In this document: one piece after another, positions 9,038-18,083 of the stretch
Layout: the number at the start of each line of letters is the position of its first letter
Position numbering within the stretch: the stretch's first letter is position 1
Assembly (NCBI GenBank): GCA_963764215.1
Contig: CAVXRS010000010.1
Span: 62,001-126,000, forward strand
Source: JAFDWI01 sp963764215
GTDB taxonomy: Bacteria > Actinomycetota > Acidimicrobiia > Acidimicrobiales > Iamiaceae
Direction: 5' to 3'
Length of the DNA stretch: 64,000 nucleotides
The notes under the pieces: model-generated
Databases searched by the model: none
Told to the model about the DNA's origin: nothing
The model's input: only the letters and a program-made list of their open reading frames with translations
Position numbers and translations under genes: made by a program

Positions 9038-9937
9038 TCAGGCGCGTCGGCGCGTGGCGACCGGCGAAGGTCGGCGACGACCGGTATCGGCCGCGGTCGC
9101 CGGGATGCCGCTCACCGGCCTGCCGAAGCCCTCCAGGCCGTCGACCGCTGCCAGCTCGTACGCGATCGACGTCACCAGCGATCCCGCCATCATGATCGAC
9201 AGATGGCCGTGGTCCTTCATCAGGATGTTCGTCGGGTCGAGCGTCGGCTCGAGCATCATCGCCCGCCTTCCGGGAACCAGCAGATCCAGGTTCGAGTAGT
9301 AGGCCACGAAATGCGTGTCGGGCAGGCGCCGGGTCGTCGCCCACATCTCCCGCAGATACGCCGAGCCCGGTCGCAGCTGCTCCCCGATCGTGGTCCGGCC
9401 GCCGGTCAAGGGGCTGAGGCGGGCCAGATCGACACCACCGTGCGGGGTCGCCACCGTCACCACCGAGGCGGCCTCGGCAAGCCCGAAGGTCTGCACGGCG
9501 CGTCGGATCACCAGTCCACCCAACGAGTGGCCCACCAGGTGGATCCGGTCGGCGCCGGTCGCGGCCATGACCTCGTGCGCCCGCAGGACGCAGGTCTCGG
9601 CGAGTCGATCGACGTCGGCGTGCCGTGCCCGGTAGTTCATCGCATGAATCTCGCCGAAGCCGGCCGCCCGGAGCGCCCGCTCGACGAAATACCAGTTCGA
9701 CTTGTTCGCCAGATACCCGTGTACCAACAACACGGGCGTCTCCGAACCGTGGCCCCCCGAAGCGGCGCGCACCCGACCTCCCGGCCCGGCGTCGAGGAAT
9801 CCGAAGGGATACAGCGCGCTGGTCACCAACCCGGAAGCCACCTCCCGCACCTGGGTGGGCAGGGTCTGGGGGCGGCGGGCGCCACGGGCCACGGCGCCGA
9901 GCATCTTGGTCCCCTGTTCCAGATACTTCTGCACCAT
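9038..9937 (-). CDS. Alpha/beta-hydrolase, lipase/esterase-like
   Basis: Serine hydrolase of 299 residues. The oxyanion motif VHGY is at residues 72-75, the nucleophile elbow GHSLGG places Ser138, and a later Asp (NLDLLVP) and His (DHGHLSIM) complete a triad. This layout fits triacylglycerol lipase/PGAP1-like esterases. No signal peptide is obvious from the chosen start (ATG 9937, with GGAG upstream), so it is probably cytoplasmic or peripheral. The frame stays open further upstream but would then run over the promoter of the divergent gene. Substrate unknown. Confidence 0.75.
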   Translation of the reverse strand: MVQKYLEQGTKMLGAVARGARRPQTLPTQVREVASGLVTSALYPFGFLDAGPGGRVRAASGGHGSETPVLLVHGYLANKSNWYFVERALRAAGFGEIHAMNYRARHADVDRLAETCVLRAHEVMAATGADRIHLVGHSLGGLVIRRAVQTFGLAEAASVVTVATPHGGVDLARLSPLTGGRTTIGEQLRPGSAYLREMWATTRRLPDTHFVAYYSNLDLLVPGRRAMMLEPTLDPTNILMKDHGHLSIMMAGSLVTSIAYELAAVDGLEGFGRPVSGIPATAADTGRRRPSPVATRRRA

Positions 9938-10116
9938 GTCCGGGAGGTCTCCTCGTGGGCACACGTGACGTCGCAGGTGGCTGCTCGCGACCGCGAGCAC
10001 CGTTGGATGATCGGCGGAGGACCGGGGAACCTGAAGTCCAGCGTTCGGTCGTAACGCGAATGACACGAATGTCATTCGCCGCGCCTGGCGGGGAATGCGA
10101 CCTAGTCTCGTCGCCC

Positions 10117-10860
10117 ATGCGCCAACTGCTGCCCCGACCGATCGACGAGATCGACGCCGCACGGTGCTATCTGGACGACCGGCGGGAGCCGGTCGGGGCC
10201 CGGCCCTGGGTGGCGGTGAACATGGCGGTCACCGCTGATGGCGCGACGGCGCTGACGGGTCGCTCCGGGGGAATCGGTGGCGACGGCGACCGGGCGGTGT
10301 TCCACGCCCTCCGGAGCGCCGCCGACTTCGTGCTGGTCGGCGCCGGGACCGCGTGGGCCGAGAACTACGGTCCGGTCCGGATTCCCGAAGACCACCACCA
10401 CATTCGACTCGCCCAGGGTCGTCCCGGTCCCGCCCGCATCGCCGTCGTCACCGCGAACGTGTCCCTCGACCCGTCCGCCCGGCTCTTCTCGGACCCGGAC
10501 CAGGTTCCGTTGATCTACACGGTCGATCGCGCCCCGGAGGACCGCTTGGACGCACTCCGGGCCGTGGCCGAAATCGTCCGGGTGGGTGCCGTGAGCGTCG
10601 ATCTCCGTGCAGTTCTGGCCGATCTTGCGGCACGAGGCGCGCGTTGCGTCGTCTGCGAGGGTGGACCATCGCTGAACGGTCAGCTCCTGGCCGCCGGGCT
10701 GGTCGACGAATGGTGTCTGACGACCGGGCCCCTCCTGGCGGGCGGGCCGTCCGCCCGCGCCGCGAGAGGGGACGAGTTCGTTGCGCCGCTCCCCGTCCAC
10801 CTCGATCGTCTCTTGAGCGACGGTCGAGATCTCATCGCCCGCTACGTCGTCGATCGGTGA
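10117..10860 (+). CDS. RibD C-terminal-type (pyrimidine reductase/DHFR-fold) protein
   Basis: Reductase of 247 residues resembling the C-terminal domain of RibD. It has the substrate strand VAVNMAVTADGATAL, the SAADFVLVGAGTAWAENYGPV segment in which RibD binds its sugar-phosphate substrate, and the late CEGGPSLNGQLLAAGLVDE motif typical of the family. There is no deaminase domain and no other rib gene nearby, so it may be a stand-alone NADPH-dependent reductase and not a riboflavin enzyme. ATG 10117 gives the full domain. It converges on nrdR with a 4 bp gap. Confidence 0.75.
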   Translation: MRQLLPRPIDEIDAARCYLDDRREPVGARPWVAVNMAVTADGATALTGRSGGIGGDGDRAVFHALRSAADFVLVGAGTAWAENYGPVRIPEDHHHIRLAQGRPGPARIAVVTANVSLDPSARLFSDPDQVPLIYTVDRAPEDRLDALRAVAEIVRVGAVSVDLRAVLADLAARGARCVVCEGGPSLNGQLLAAGLVDEWCLTTGPLLAGGPSARAARGDEFVAPLPVHLDRLLSDGRDLIARYVVDR

Positions 10861-10864
10861 GCCC

Positions 10865-11344
10865 TCAATGGCGCTTCGGCGTCGTCGCCTTGGTGAGGAG
10901 TCTGGCCTCCCGGGCGAAATCCGATGCGTCGTCGAACTCCTTGTAGACGCTGGCAAAGCGGAGATACGCGACCTGGTCGAGCTCGCGGAGACCCTCGAGC
11001 ACGTCGATCCCGATCTGCTCGGTCGTGAGCACGCCGAGTCCTTCGCCACGTGCTCGTTCCTCCACACCGGTGGCGAGGTTCTCGATCGCCGCATCGGACA
11101 CGGGACGGTTCTTGCACGCCGCCCGCACTCCCTCGATGATCTTGGTCGCCTCGAAGGGCATCCGGTCACCCGAACGCTTCACGACGACCAGGTTCACCGA
11201 TTCGATCCGCTCGAAGGTGGTGAAGCGATGTGCGCAGCCTTCACACGCACGCCGACGCCGGATCGCCCGGCCGTTGTCGACGCTCCGGGAATCGACCACC
11301 TTGTCGTCATCTGCACCGCATTTTGGACACTGCACGCCGCGCAC
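10865..11344 (-). CDS. nrdR: Transcriptional repressor NrdR
   Basis: Nucleotide-sensing repressor of ribonucleotide reductase genes, 159 residues (normal length). The N-terminal zinc ribbon has Cys6, Cys9, Cys34 and Cys37 (CPKC, CEGC), followed by the HRFTTFE motif. An ATP-cone domain spans about residues 48-138 (KRSGDRMPFEATKI). It is expected to repress nrdJ at the box pair upstream of that gene. Start is GTG 11344. The neighbourhood lexA/LysM-nrdR is conserved among actinobacteria as known to me. Confidence 0.95.
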   Translation of the reverse strand: MRGVQCPKCGADDDKVVDSRSVDNGRAIRRRRACEGCAHRFTTFERIESVNLVVVKRSGDRMPFEATKIIEGVRAACKNRPVSDAAIENLATGVEERARGEGLGVLTTEQIGIDVLEGLRELDQVAYLRFASVYKEFDDASDFAREARLLTKATTPKRH

Positions 11345-11384
11345 GGTACTCGCCGAGCGTCGTCGGCGTCTGCCTCCGGCCGCG

Positions 11385-11825
11385 TCACCCGCGGGGCGAC
11401 AACGAGCCGAGGGCGATCCGGTCGCCCGGTTGGAGAGCTCCCGGACCGTGCGTGGCCGCGAGCCGATCGACCAGGCCGCTCACGTCACCGCTCGGTTGCA
11501 GCCGTCGGGCGATCGAGGTGAGGGTGTCGCCGCTCTGGACGACGATGACCGGCCCGCGCGTGGCCGTCGGCCGGGCCGCGCTGGGCCTGACCGGCGACTG
11601 CGACGGCGCATCGATGACGGAGAACGCCACGGCCGAGCCGACGACGAGTGCCACTGCGACCCCGAACGCGACAAGTACCCGGATCGCCCGTTGCCGTTTG
11701 CGCGCCCGGATCGCCGAGCCGGCTGGGCGTCCGCCCTGGATGAGCCGCAGGACGGGCGGGCGGAAGGCCGGGTTCGCATCGTCGGCGAAGGGGACAGCGG
11801 TTCGTGCGGTGAAGATCTGAGCCAT
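11385..11825 (-). CDS. LysM-domain membrane protein, candidate SOS cell-division inhibitor
   Basis: Small protein of 146 residues: a cytoplasmic N-terminus, one transmembrane helix (about residues 45-70, VLVAFGVAVALVVGSAVAF), a short linker and one LysM peptidoglycan-binding domain (VQSGDTLTSIARRL...LQPGDRIALG). It is divergent from lexA and shares an intergenic region with four SOS boxes. In Bacillus the equivalent neighbour is yneA, a LysM-membrane division suppressor, and several actinobacteria have SOS-induced division inhibitors, so the same job is inferred here. ATG 11825 was preferred because the longer frame would place coding sequence close to the operators. Confidence 0.75.
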   Translation of the reverse strand: MAQIFTARTAVPFADDANPAFRPPVLRLIQGGRPAGSAIRARKRQRAIRVLVAFGVAVALVVGSAVAFSVIDAPSQSPVRPSAARPTATRGPVIVVQSGDTLTSIARRLQPSGDVSGLVDRLAATHGPGALQPGDRIALGSLSPRG

Positions 11826-11884
11826 GCGGTCACGCTCCCAGATGGGTGGGACATTTTCTCGATGCTCGAGCAACGGGCCGGTGC

Positions 11885-12002
11885 GGGAACACCTGTTCGA
11901 CCATCAGCAAAGCACGAACACCCGTTCGGGTCAAGACCGAATCGAACAAATGTTTGAAATTTGCCCACGCGACGGGTACCATGGTCCCGAACACCCGTTC
12001 GT
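11885..12002. promoter_or_regulatory. Four LexA (SOS) boxes between the LysM gene and lexA
   Basis: Four 16-bp sites fit the actinobacterial SOS consensus TCGAAC-N4-GTTCGA: 11885-11900 (GGGAAC ACCT GTTCGA), 11914-11929 (ACGAAC ACCC GTTCGG), 11942-11957 (TCGAAC AAAT GTTTGA) and 11987-12002 (CCGAAC ACCC GTTCGT). They lie between two divergent genes, so LexA binding should control both the LysM gene and lexA. The first two are nearest the LysM gene and the last lies 34 bp before the lexA start. Confidence 0.85.
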
Positions 12003-12035
12003 GCCGCCGGCGGCACGGTCCCCGAAAGGTGCACG

Positions 12036-12669
12036 ATGACCACGAATCAGCTCACCTCCCGTCAACTCCAGGTCCTCGAGTGCATCGAGGCTTCCATGCG
12101 CGATCGTGGGTATCCGCCCTCGGTCCGTGAGATCGGCGATGTCGTCGGCCTGACCTCCCCTTCCAGCGTCCATGCGCACCTCTCCACGCTGCAACGACTG
12201 GGATATCTGCGACGTGATCCGACCAAACCGCGGGCGATCGAGGTGTGCTACGACCCGCTCTCGGGGGCGCACGTCGAGCGTCGCCCCACCCGCCACGTCC
12301 CCATCGTCGGGGACGTCGCCGCCGGAACCGACGTGCTCGCCGAGGAGAACATCACCGAGATCTTGCCGATCCCCGAGGACCTGACCGGTGACGGTGACCT
12401 GTTCATGCTGCGGGTGCGGGGCGACTCGATGATCGACGTGGGAATCTTCGACGGCGACTTCGTCGTGGTGCGTTCCCAGCCGACTGCCGAAGAACGGCGA
12501 GATCGTCGTCGCCGGCATTCCCGGCGACGAAGCGACCGTGAAGACCTACCGCCGCGACGGTGCCACCATCACCTGCTCCCCTCCAACGAGCGGCTCTCTC
12601 CGATGGACGTTCCCCGCCGACGAGGTCACGATCTTCGGGCGGGTCGTGACCGTGCTCCGCAAACTCTGA
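12036..12669 (+). CDS. lexA: LexA repressor (needs frameshift correction)
   Basis: SOS master repressor and self-cleaving serine protease. Residues 1-65 form the winged helix (LTSRQLQVLECIEASMRDRGYPPSVREIG). The cleavage site is Ala96-Gly97 (VAAGTD) and the nucleophile is Ser131 (RGDSMID). After residue about 152 the frame breaks: one extra base near 12490, one missing near 12573 and one extra near 12606. With these restored the sequence reads NGEIVVAGIPGDEATVKTY (catalytic Lys), LLPSNERLSPM, TFPADEVTIFGRVV and a terminal VLRKL stop at 12669. Three small indels within about 120 bp of otherwise family-perfect sequence argue for read errors. ATG 12036 follows a GAAAGG RBS. Confidence 0.9.
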
Positions 12670-12697
12670 TCCTCTCCGGTCCGGAATGCCGGCGTCG

Positions 12698-12802
12698 GTG
12701 ACCTGGAACCTGGCGTCCGGAATCCAAGGACGCAGGACGAAGCGCATACATGATGCGGTGAGGACGAGGACGCCGGAGTCCGGAATGCCAGGTCCAGGTC
12801 AC
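12698..12802. repeat. Imperfect inverted repeat between lexA and dapE
   Basis: Two arms of about 35 bp (12698-12735 and 12766-12802) are imperfect reverse complements (GTGACCTGGAACCTGG against CCAGGTCCAGGTCAC), and the 13-mer TCCGGAATGCC recurs beside them. It lies between the converging lexA and dapE genes and could act as a bidirectional terminator, or be a short decayed repeat element. Confidence 0.45.
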
Positions 12803-13904
12803 AGGCCCTGGGTGACCAGGGCGCGGATCACCCGGTAGCACCACTCCAGGGGTCTGCGTTCGAGCCGCTCGTCCGGTGCATGGGCGAGTTGGACGCACCG
12901 GGGCCGAAGTTCAGCGCCGGGATGCCGTGCGCGGCGAATCGGGCGACATCGGTCCAACCGAGCTTGGCCGTCGACCGACAGATCGGCACGGCCGATGAAC
13001 GCGGCCACCAGCGGATTCGTCAGACCCGGAAGCGCCCCGGCCGCGGCGTCGACCACCGTGAACGTGTCGTCGTCCTCGAGGACGTCGTCCACCACGCTGA
13101 CGGACGAACGCCTCGGCCTCCTCGGGTGAGCGGTCCGGCGCGAAGCGGTGATTCAGGGTGACCTCCGCTTCGTCGGGCACGACGTTGGCCGCCACGCCCC
13201 CTGCCACGCCGACCGCCTGGAGGGCCTCGCGGAACTCCAGTCCGTCGAGGACCGGTCGGCGCAGCGGCGCTTCCTCGACCGCGACCCAGGAGTCGACCGA
13301 GCCGATGGATGGCATTGCGCCCCATCCACGGCCTGGCACTGTGCGCCCGCAGGCCCCGTAGTCCGACGACCACCCGGATCGTCCCCTGGCAGCCGGCCTC
13401 GACCTGCCCGTCGGTCGGCTCGCCGATCAGTGCCAGATCACCGGCGACCAGGTCCGGACGCGCCGCCAGCAGCTCGGCGAGCCCACTCTCGGCAGCAGCG
13501 ACCTCTTCGCGGGCATAGAACACATAGGTCACGTCCATCGCAGTGGCGACGAGCGAGCGGGCCAGGGCGAGCTGAATCGCCAGGCCGCCCTTCATGTCGG
13601 CCGAGCCGAGGCCCCAGAGGGTGTCACCCTCGATGCGGGCCGAGGCGTTGCCGTTCGCCGGCACCGTGTCGGTGTGCCCGGCCAGCACGACCCGCTGTGG
13701 TCGCCGCTGATTCGTGCGGGCGACCAGGTTGTCGCCGACCCGTTCGACCTGCAGGTGATCCAGGCTCCGGAGTTCGGCCTCCAGCCAGTCGACGAAGGGG
13801 CCTTCGGCACGGCTCACCGAAGGTTGGCCGACGAGCTGGGCGGTCAGCGCCAGCAGGTCCTCGGGGAGTGCATCACCCGGATCCGTCCGGGCTTCGACCG
13901 ACAT
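12799..13904 (-). CDS. dapE: Succinyl-diaminopimelate desuccinylase (frameshifted)
   Basis: M20-family zinc peptidase that removes succinate from N-succinyl-LL-diaminopimelate in lysine and cell-wall synthesis. The first 200 residues are intact, with the metal ligand motif LAGHTDTVPANG, SADMKGG, and AREEVAAAESGLAEL. The rest needs several frame changes (near 13300, 13105, 12967 and 12890), after which the family sequence continues: VAVEEAPLRRPVLDGL, ANVVPDEAEVTLNHRFAPDRSPEEAE, VVDDVLEDDD, the HGIPALNFGPG motif and HAPDERL. It follows dapD by 11 bp on the same strand. Reading errors are more likely than a real pseudogene since this step has no backup visible here. Confidence 0.85.
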
Positions 13905-13915
13905 GACCGGCCCGC

Positions 13916-14740
13916 TCAGACCGTGGTGCCGTGGTCGCGCAGGACCTGGTTGAGCGCGGCTTTGTCGTGTCGCTCACCCTCGTTCAGGTGTTTGATCACC
14001 AACACGCAGGGCAGGCCGAACTCGCCGCCCTCGAAGCGTTTCGGACGCGTCCCCTGGATGGCGACCGACCACGGCGGGACATCTCCGCGACCCACTTCCT
14101 CGCCGGTGGTCGCATCGATCACGGGAACCGAACCGCTGAGCACGCAGCCTGCGCCCAGCACGCTGCCCTCGCCCACGGTGGCGCCCTCGACCACGATGCA
14201 ACGACTGCCGATGAAACACTCGTCCCCGATCATGACCGGTTCGGCCTGGGGCGGTTCGAGCACCCCGCCGATGCCCACGCCTCCCGACAGGTGCACATTG
14301 CGTCCGATCTGGGCGCAACACCCCACGGTCGCCCAGGTGTCGACCATGGAGTTCTCCCCCACATGTGCGCCGATGTTCACGTAGCTGGGCATCAGCACGA
14401 CGCCCGGAGCGAGGTAGGAGCCGCGCCGCGCCGAGGCGCCGGGCACGACCCGGACGCCGGCGGCCTGGTAGTCGGACTTGAGCGGGAGCTTGTCGGCGTA
14501 CTCGAAAGGGCCGAGCTCGATGGTGGCCATCTCCGAGAGTCGGAACAGCAGCAGGATCGCCTGCTTGACCCAGGCGTGCACCACGACCGTGCCGTCGTCG
14601 GCCCATTCGGCGACCCGCAGCTCACCCGCGTCCAACAGGCCGATCACCTCGTCCACCGTGGCGCGGGCGTCGGTGTCGCGGGGACCGAGGGCGTCCCGTC
14701 GATCCCAGAGTTCGGCGATGCGGGTGGAGAGATCGGCCAT
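13916..14740 (-). CDS. dapD: Tetrahydrodipicolinate N-succinyltransferase
   Basis: Left-handed beta-helix transferase of 274 residues that adds succinyl from succinyl-CoA to tetrahydrodipicolinate. The N-terminal helical domain is followed by hexapeptide coils (YLAPGVVLMPSYVNIGAHVGENSMVDTWATVGCCAQIG, given here as family-typical DapD wording in part) and the GGVGIGGVLEPPQAEPVMIGD segment found in the DapD family. It belongs to the succinylase route together with dapC and dapE on the same strand. ATG 14740 gives a normal length. Confidence 0.95.
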   Translation of the reverse strand: MADLSTRIAELWDRRDALGPRDTDARATVDEVIGLLDAGELRVAEWADDGTVVVHAWVKQAILLLFRLSEMATIELGPFEYADKLPLKSDYQAAGVRVVPGASARRGSYLAPGVVLMPSYVNIGAHVGENSMVDTWATVGCCAQIGRNVHLSGGVGIGGVLEPPQAEPVMIGDECFIGSRCIVVEGATVGEGSVLGAGCVLSGSVPVIDATTGEEVGRGDVPPWSVAIQGTRPKRFEGGEFGLPCVLVIKHLNEGERHDKAALNQVLRDHGTTV

Positions 14741-14800
14741 CGCCTCACCGTAGTTGGCGGCCGTCCACGGAGGGAGGCCCTGAACGGGTCGGCGCCACCA

Positions 14801-15531
14801 CTACTGGGTCGGGCGGCTGCCGACCCGGGAGCGGCTGACCGGGTTGACGCCGGGGTAACCTGGCTGACCGGGGTAACCGGGATACCCGGATAGCCCGGCG
14901 GTCCGAAGTAGATCGGTTGCGGCGGCGGTGGCGGACGTCGACGCACGGCGGTCACGATCAGCACGACGACGCCGGTCAGGAACAAGATCGCCGCGCCGAA
15001 GAACCCCAGGGCGAGCTGCTGGGGTTCCACCTTGGCCCTCCGGGCCACGCCGAGCGACTCGGCAGGGCCGAGTGGGGATCCCGAAACGGTGTAGTCACCG
15101 GCCCGGTCGGCGTGGAAGGTGGCCACACTGGTCGCGACCCGGTTGCCGCCGAAGCTGAACTGCGACGCAGACTTCGTCGTGGCCACGAGGTCACCCGAGG
15201 GGCTTCGGACCGAGACGGGGGGCGACACCGTCGACGACCCGAACTGGTCGGATTGGGACGGTGCCTGGTCGATGACGAACACCACGTAGTCCCCGGGCTC
15301 GCTCAACGTGACCTGCCCGGAGGAGTCGACCTCGGTGGGAAACCGGAAGAACTGCCCCACCCGGTGGGCCCCCACGACCATCATCACCACCGCGAGCGCC
15401 ACTCCCAACACCATCAGGATTCCGCCGACCCAGTACCCAGCGGCCCCGGGACCCGACCTCTGGTCCGTTCCCGGTGGTACCGGGGAACCGGGATCCGCCG
15501 GTGGCCAAGAAGTCGGACCGACGCTGCTCAT
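14801..15531 (-). CDS. Two-helix membrane protein with beta-rich outer domain and GYPG-repeat tail (frameshifted)
   Basis: Unrecognised protein. An initial Pro-rich stretch precedes a transmembrane helix (about residues 33-55), then an extracytoplasmic beta-rich domain (DYVVFVIDQ, SFGGNRVATSVATFHADRAGDYTVS), a second helix (about 170-192) and a Pro/Gly/Tyr-rich cytoplasmic tail. In the given frame the tail runs on and would overlap dapD by about 97 bp. Adding one base near 14890 turns it into repeats of GYPG/QPGYPG ending SRPTQ at a TAG at 14801, which removes the overlap; total length 731 is one base short of a whole codon count. It sits between dapC and dapD; no link to lysine synthesis is implied. 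Confidence 0.65.
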
Positions 15532-15573
15532 CGCCCCATCCTGGCACGCCCCAACCTCACGGGGTGGGAACGT

Positions 15574-16728
15574 TCAGCCCAGCCGCGCTTCAAGCAGGTC
15601 GAGCCGGTCGTCGGGCACGACCGCCGCGACCCGCACGAATTCCGCACCGGTCTCGCCATAGAACTCTCCGGGGCTGACCAGCATCCCGATCCGTTCGGCA
15701 AGACGTCCGGCGAGCCCCCACGCATCGCCGCCGGGGGCCTCTGCCCACAGATAGAAGCCACCCCAGGGCATCCCACAGGGAGCGTCGAACGCCTCCAGGA
15801 TCTTGCGGAGCCGTTCCAGTCGGCTCCAGTAACGCGCTCGCTGCACGTCGACGTGTGCGTCGTCGCCGAAGGCCACGACCGCCGCGTCCTGCACCGGACC
15901 CGGAACCATCCGACCGGCGTGCTTGCGGACCTCGGCGAGGTAGTGGACGAGCTGATCGTCGCCGGTGTAGAACCCCACCCGGGCGCCGGCCAGATTGGAA
16001 CGCTTCGACAACGAGTGCACGGCGAGGACGTCGGCCGTCCCCGTCTCCAGGATCGATCGACCCGGAACCACACCCCGGGTGGGGGCGACCGGGCCCCGGC
16101 CGTCCTTGGCGTCCCAGGTGTACTCGATGTAGCACTCGTCCGAGATCACCGGCACCCCCCACTCGCGGCCCCATTCGGCCGCATAGTGCAGGTCGTCGAG
16201 TCCGCCGGCCGGATTGCCCGGCGTGTTGATCCACAGGCACAGGGCGCGGTCACAGTCGCCTTCGAACACGGCGCCCAGGTCCATACGCCAAGAGGCGTCC
16301 ATCGGCACCGGAACCGCTCGACAGCCGGCGAGCTGCGCCCCCATCGCGTAGCTGGGATAGCTGACCGCGGGATACAGCACGACGTCACGTTCGGGGGCAC
16401 GGAGCCGCAACAGATGCGGCAGGTCGACGACGAACTCCTTGGTCCCCACGCAGGCCGCCACGTGAGCGGGGTCGACGTCCAGTCCGAAGCGGCGGTGCAA
16501 CCATCCGGCCGCAGCCGAGCGGAACTCGGGGGAGCCGACCGACGGGGGGTACCCGGCGAGGTGGCTCGAAGCCGACAACGCGGCCACGACCTCGGGGGGT
16601 GGGGGATCACCCGGCGTGCCGACACTGCAGTCGACCGCGCCGCCCTTGTGCCCAGCGGCGACCTCGGCAAGGGGCGCGAGCCGGTCGTAAGGATAGGGCG
16701 GTGGGACGAACCCGTGATGCGATTTCAC
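15574..16728 (-). CDS. dapC: Succinyldiaminopimelate transaminase (DapC)
   Basis: Fold-type I PLP aminotransferase of 384 residues. It shows the substrate-side CSVGTPGDPPP near the N-terminus, the INTPGNPAGG loop, and the PLP lysine in HSLSKRSNLAGARVGF. This wording matches the actinobacterial DapC group that makes N-succinyl-diaminopimelate. Position within the dap block supports the assignment. Its ATG overlaps the hflX stop by 4 bp. Confidence 0.88.
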   Translation of the reverse strand: MKSHHGFVPPPYPYDRLAPLAEVAAGHKGGAVDCSVGTPGDPPPPEVVAALSASSHLAGYPPSVGSPEFRSAAAGWLHRRFGLDVDPAHVAACVGTKEFVVDLPHLLRLRAPERDVVLYPAVSYPSYAMGAQLAGCRAVPVPMDASWRMDLGAVFEGDCDRALCLWINTPGNPAGGLDDLHYAAEWGREWGVPVISDECYIEYTWDAKDGRGPVAPTRGVVPGRSILETGTADVLAVHSLSKRSNLAGARVGFYTGDDQLVHYLAEVRKHAGRMVPGPVQDAAVVAFGDDAHVDVQRARYWSRLERLRKILEAFDAPCGMPWGGFYLWAEAPGGDAWGLAGRLAERIGMLVSPGEFYGETGAEFVRVAAVVPDDRLDLLEARLG

Positions 16729-18083
16729 GACGCCACCACCAGTTCGTCGAACCGGCTGCGGGCCTCGTCGTCGAGGCGGGCGACGACCCGCATCCCCTCG
16801 TCGCCAGGTTCCGAGCTGACCACCTCACCGTGGCGGTGCAGCGCCGCCAGCACGTCGCCCCGGTCATAGGGCACGACCAGCTCGACCTGTTCCGACCGGC
16901 GCCGCAGCCGGGCGGCGAGCACTCGCGTCAGTTCGTCGATGCCCTCCCCCGTCGCGGCGGCGATGGTCACGCTCTCGGGATGGGCCGCGCGAAACCCGTC
17001 CAGGCGAATCTGTGCGGCGGGATCGAGCGCGTCGGCCTTGTTGCACACGACGATCTCGGGAACCCGGTCGGCGTCGATGGCTTCGAGGACGTCACGCACC
17101 GCCCGGTATTGACCTTGAAGATCCGGGCTGGTGGAGTCGATGACGTGCAGCAGCAGGTCCGCCTCTGCGGTGATCTGCAGGGTCGACTTGAAGGCTTCGA
17201 CGAGGTGGTGTGGAAGCTTCCGGACGAAGCCGACGGTGTCGGTGCACAGCACCGGTTCTCCGCCGGGCAGCGAGAACCGTCGGGTGGTGGCGTCCAGGGT
17301 GGCGAAGAGTCGATCCTCCACCTTCGCGTCGGCGTCGGTGAGCCGGTTCAACAACGTGGACTTGCCGGCGTTGGTGTAACCGACGATGGCGAGATGGCTG
17401 ATGGGGTTCGTGCGCCGTGCCTTGCGCTGGGTCGCCCGGTGGGCGGCGATGGCGACCAGTTCCCGTTCGAGGTGATGGATGCGTCGGATGATCCGTCGAC
17501 GGTCGACCTCGAGCTTGGTCTCACCACCACCCATCCGGGTGCCCACGCCACCCCCCTGCTGGGAGAGCTGCACCCCCTTGCCGCGCAGCCTGGGGAGCCG
17601 ATAGCGCAACAGCGCCAGTTCCACCTGGGCGCGTCCTTCCTGGGTGGTCGCGTTCTGGGCGAAGATGTCGAGGATGACCGCCGTCCGGTCGATGGCGGTG
17701 CGGCCGAGGATCTTCTCCAGGTTTCGCTGCTGGGCCGGCGTGAGCTCGTCGTCGAAGACCACCGTGTCGCAGTCGGTGGCCCGGGCCAGCGCGGCGAGCT
17801 CTTCGACCTTGCCGCGCCCCAGGTAGGTGGCAGGGTCGGGATGGTCCCGTCGCTGGGTGACCCGGTCGATCGGATCTGCCCCGGCCGTGTCCACCAGCAG
17901 CGCCAGTTCGTCCAGCGCCTCGTCCACGTCAGCTGCGGTGGCACCGGGAAACTGCACACCGACGAGCAGGATCCGCTCACGGAAGGTGCGTTCGATGAAC
18001 GCGTCGCTCGTTCCTCCGAAGTCGCCGAAGCCGCCACGGTGGTCGCTGCCGGACACCGGCGGCCGATCCGTTGATTCGACCAT
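16725..18083 (-). CDS. hflX: Ribosome-associated GTPase HflX
   Basis: GTPase that binds the 50S subunit and helps split stalled ribosomes. The N-terminal HflX domain includes DPATYLGRGKVEEL and VVFDDELTPAQQRNLE, followed by the Gly-rich linker (GKGVQLSQQGGGVGTRMGGGE) shown here as typical for the family. The G domain has G1 GYTNAGKS (about residues 234-241), G3 DTVGF and G4 NKAD. Length 452 is normal. ATG 18083 overlaps the dapF stop (ATGA). Confidence 0.95.
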   Translation of the reverse strand: MVESTDRPPVSGSDHRGGFGDFGGTSDAFIERTFRERILLVGVQFPGATAADVDEALDELALLVDTAGADPIDRVTQRRDHPDPATYLGRGKVEELAALARATDCDTVVFDDELTPAQQRNLEKILGRTAIDRTAVILDIFAQNATTQEGRAQVELALLRYRLPRLRGKGVQLSQQGGGVGTRMGGGETKLEVDRRRIIRRIHHLERELVAIAAHRATQRKARRTNPISHLAIVGYTNAGKSTLLNRLTDADAKVEDRLFATLDATTRRFSLPGGEPVLCTDTVGFVRKLPHHLVEAFKSTLQITAEADLLLHVIDSTSPDLQGQYRAVRDVLEAIDADRVPEIVVCNKADALDPAAQIRLDGFRAAHPESVTIAAATGEGIDELTRVLAARLRRRSEQVELVVPYDRGDVLAALHRHGEVVSSEPGDEGMRVVARLDDEARSRFDELVVAS

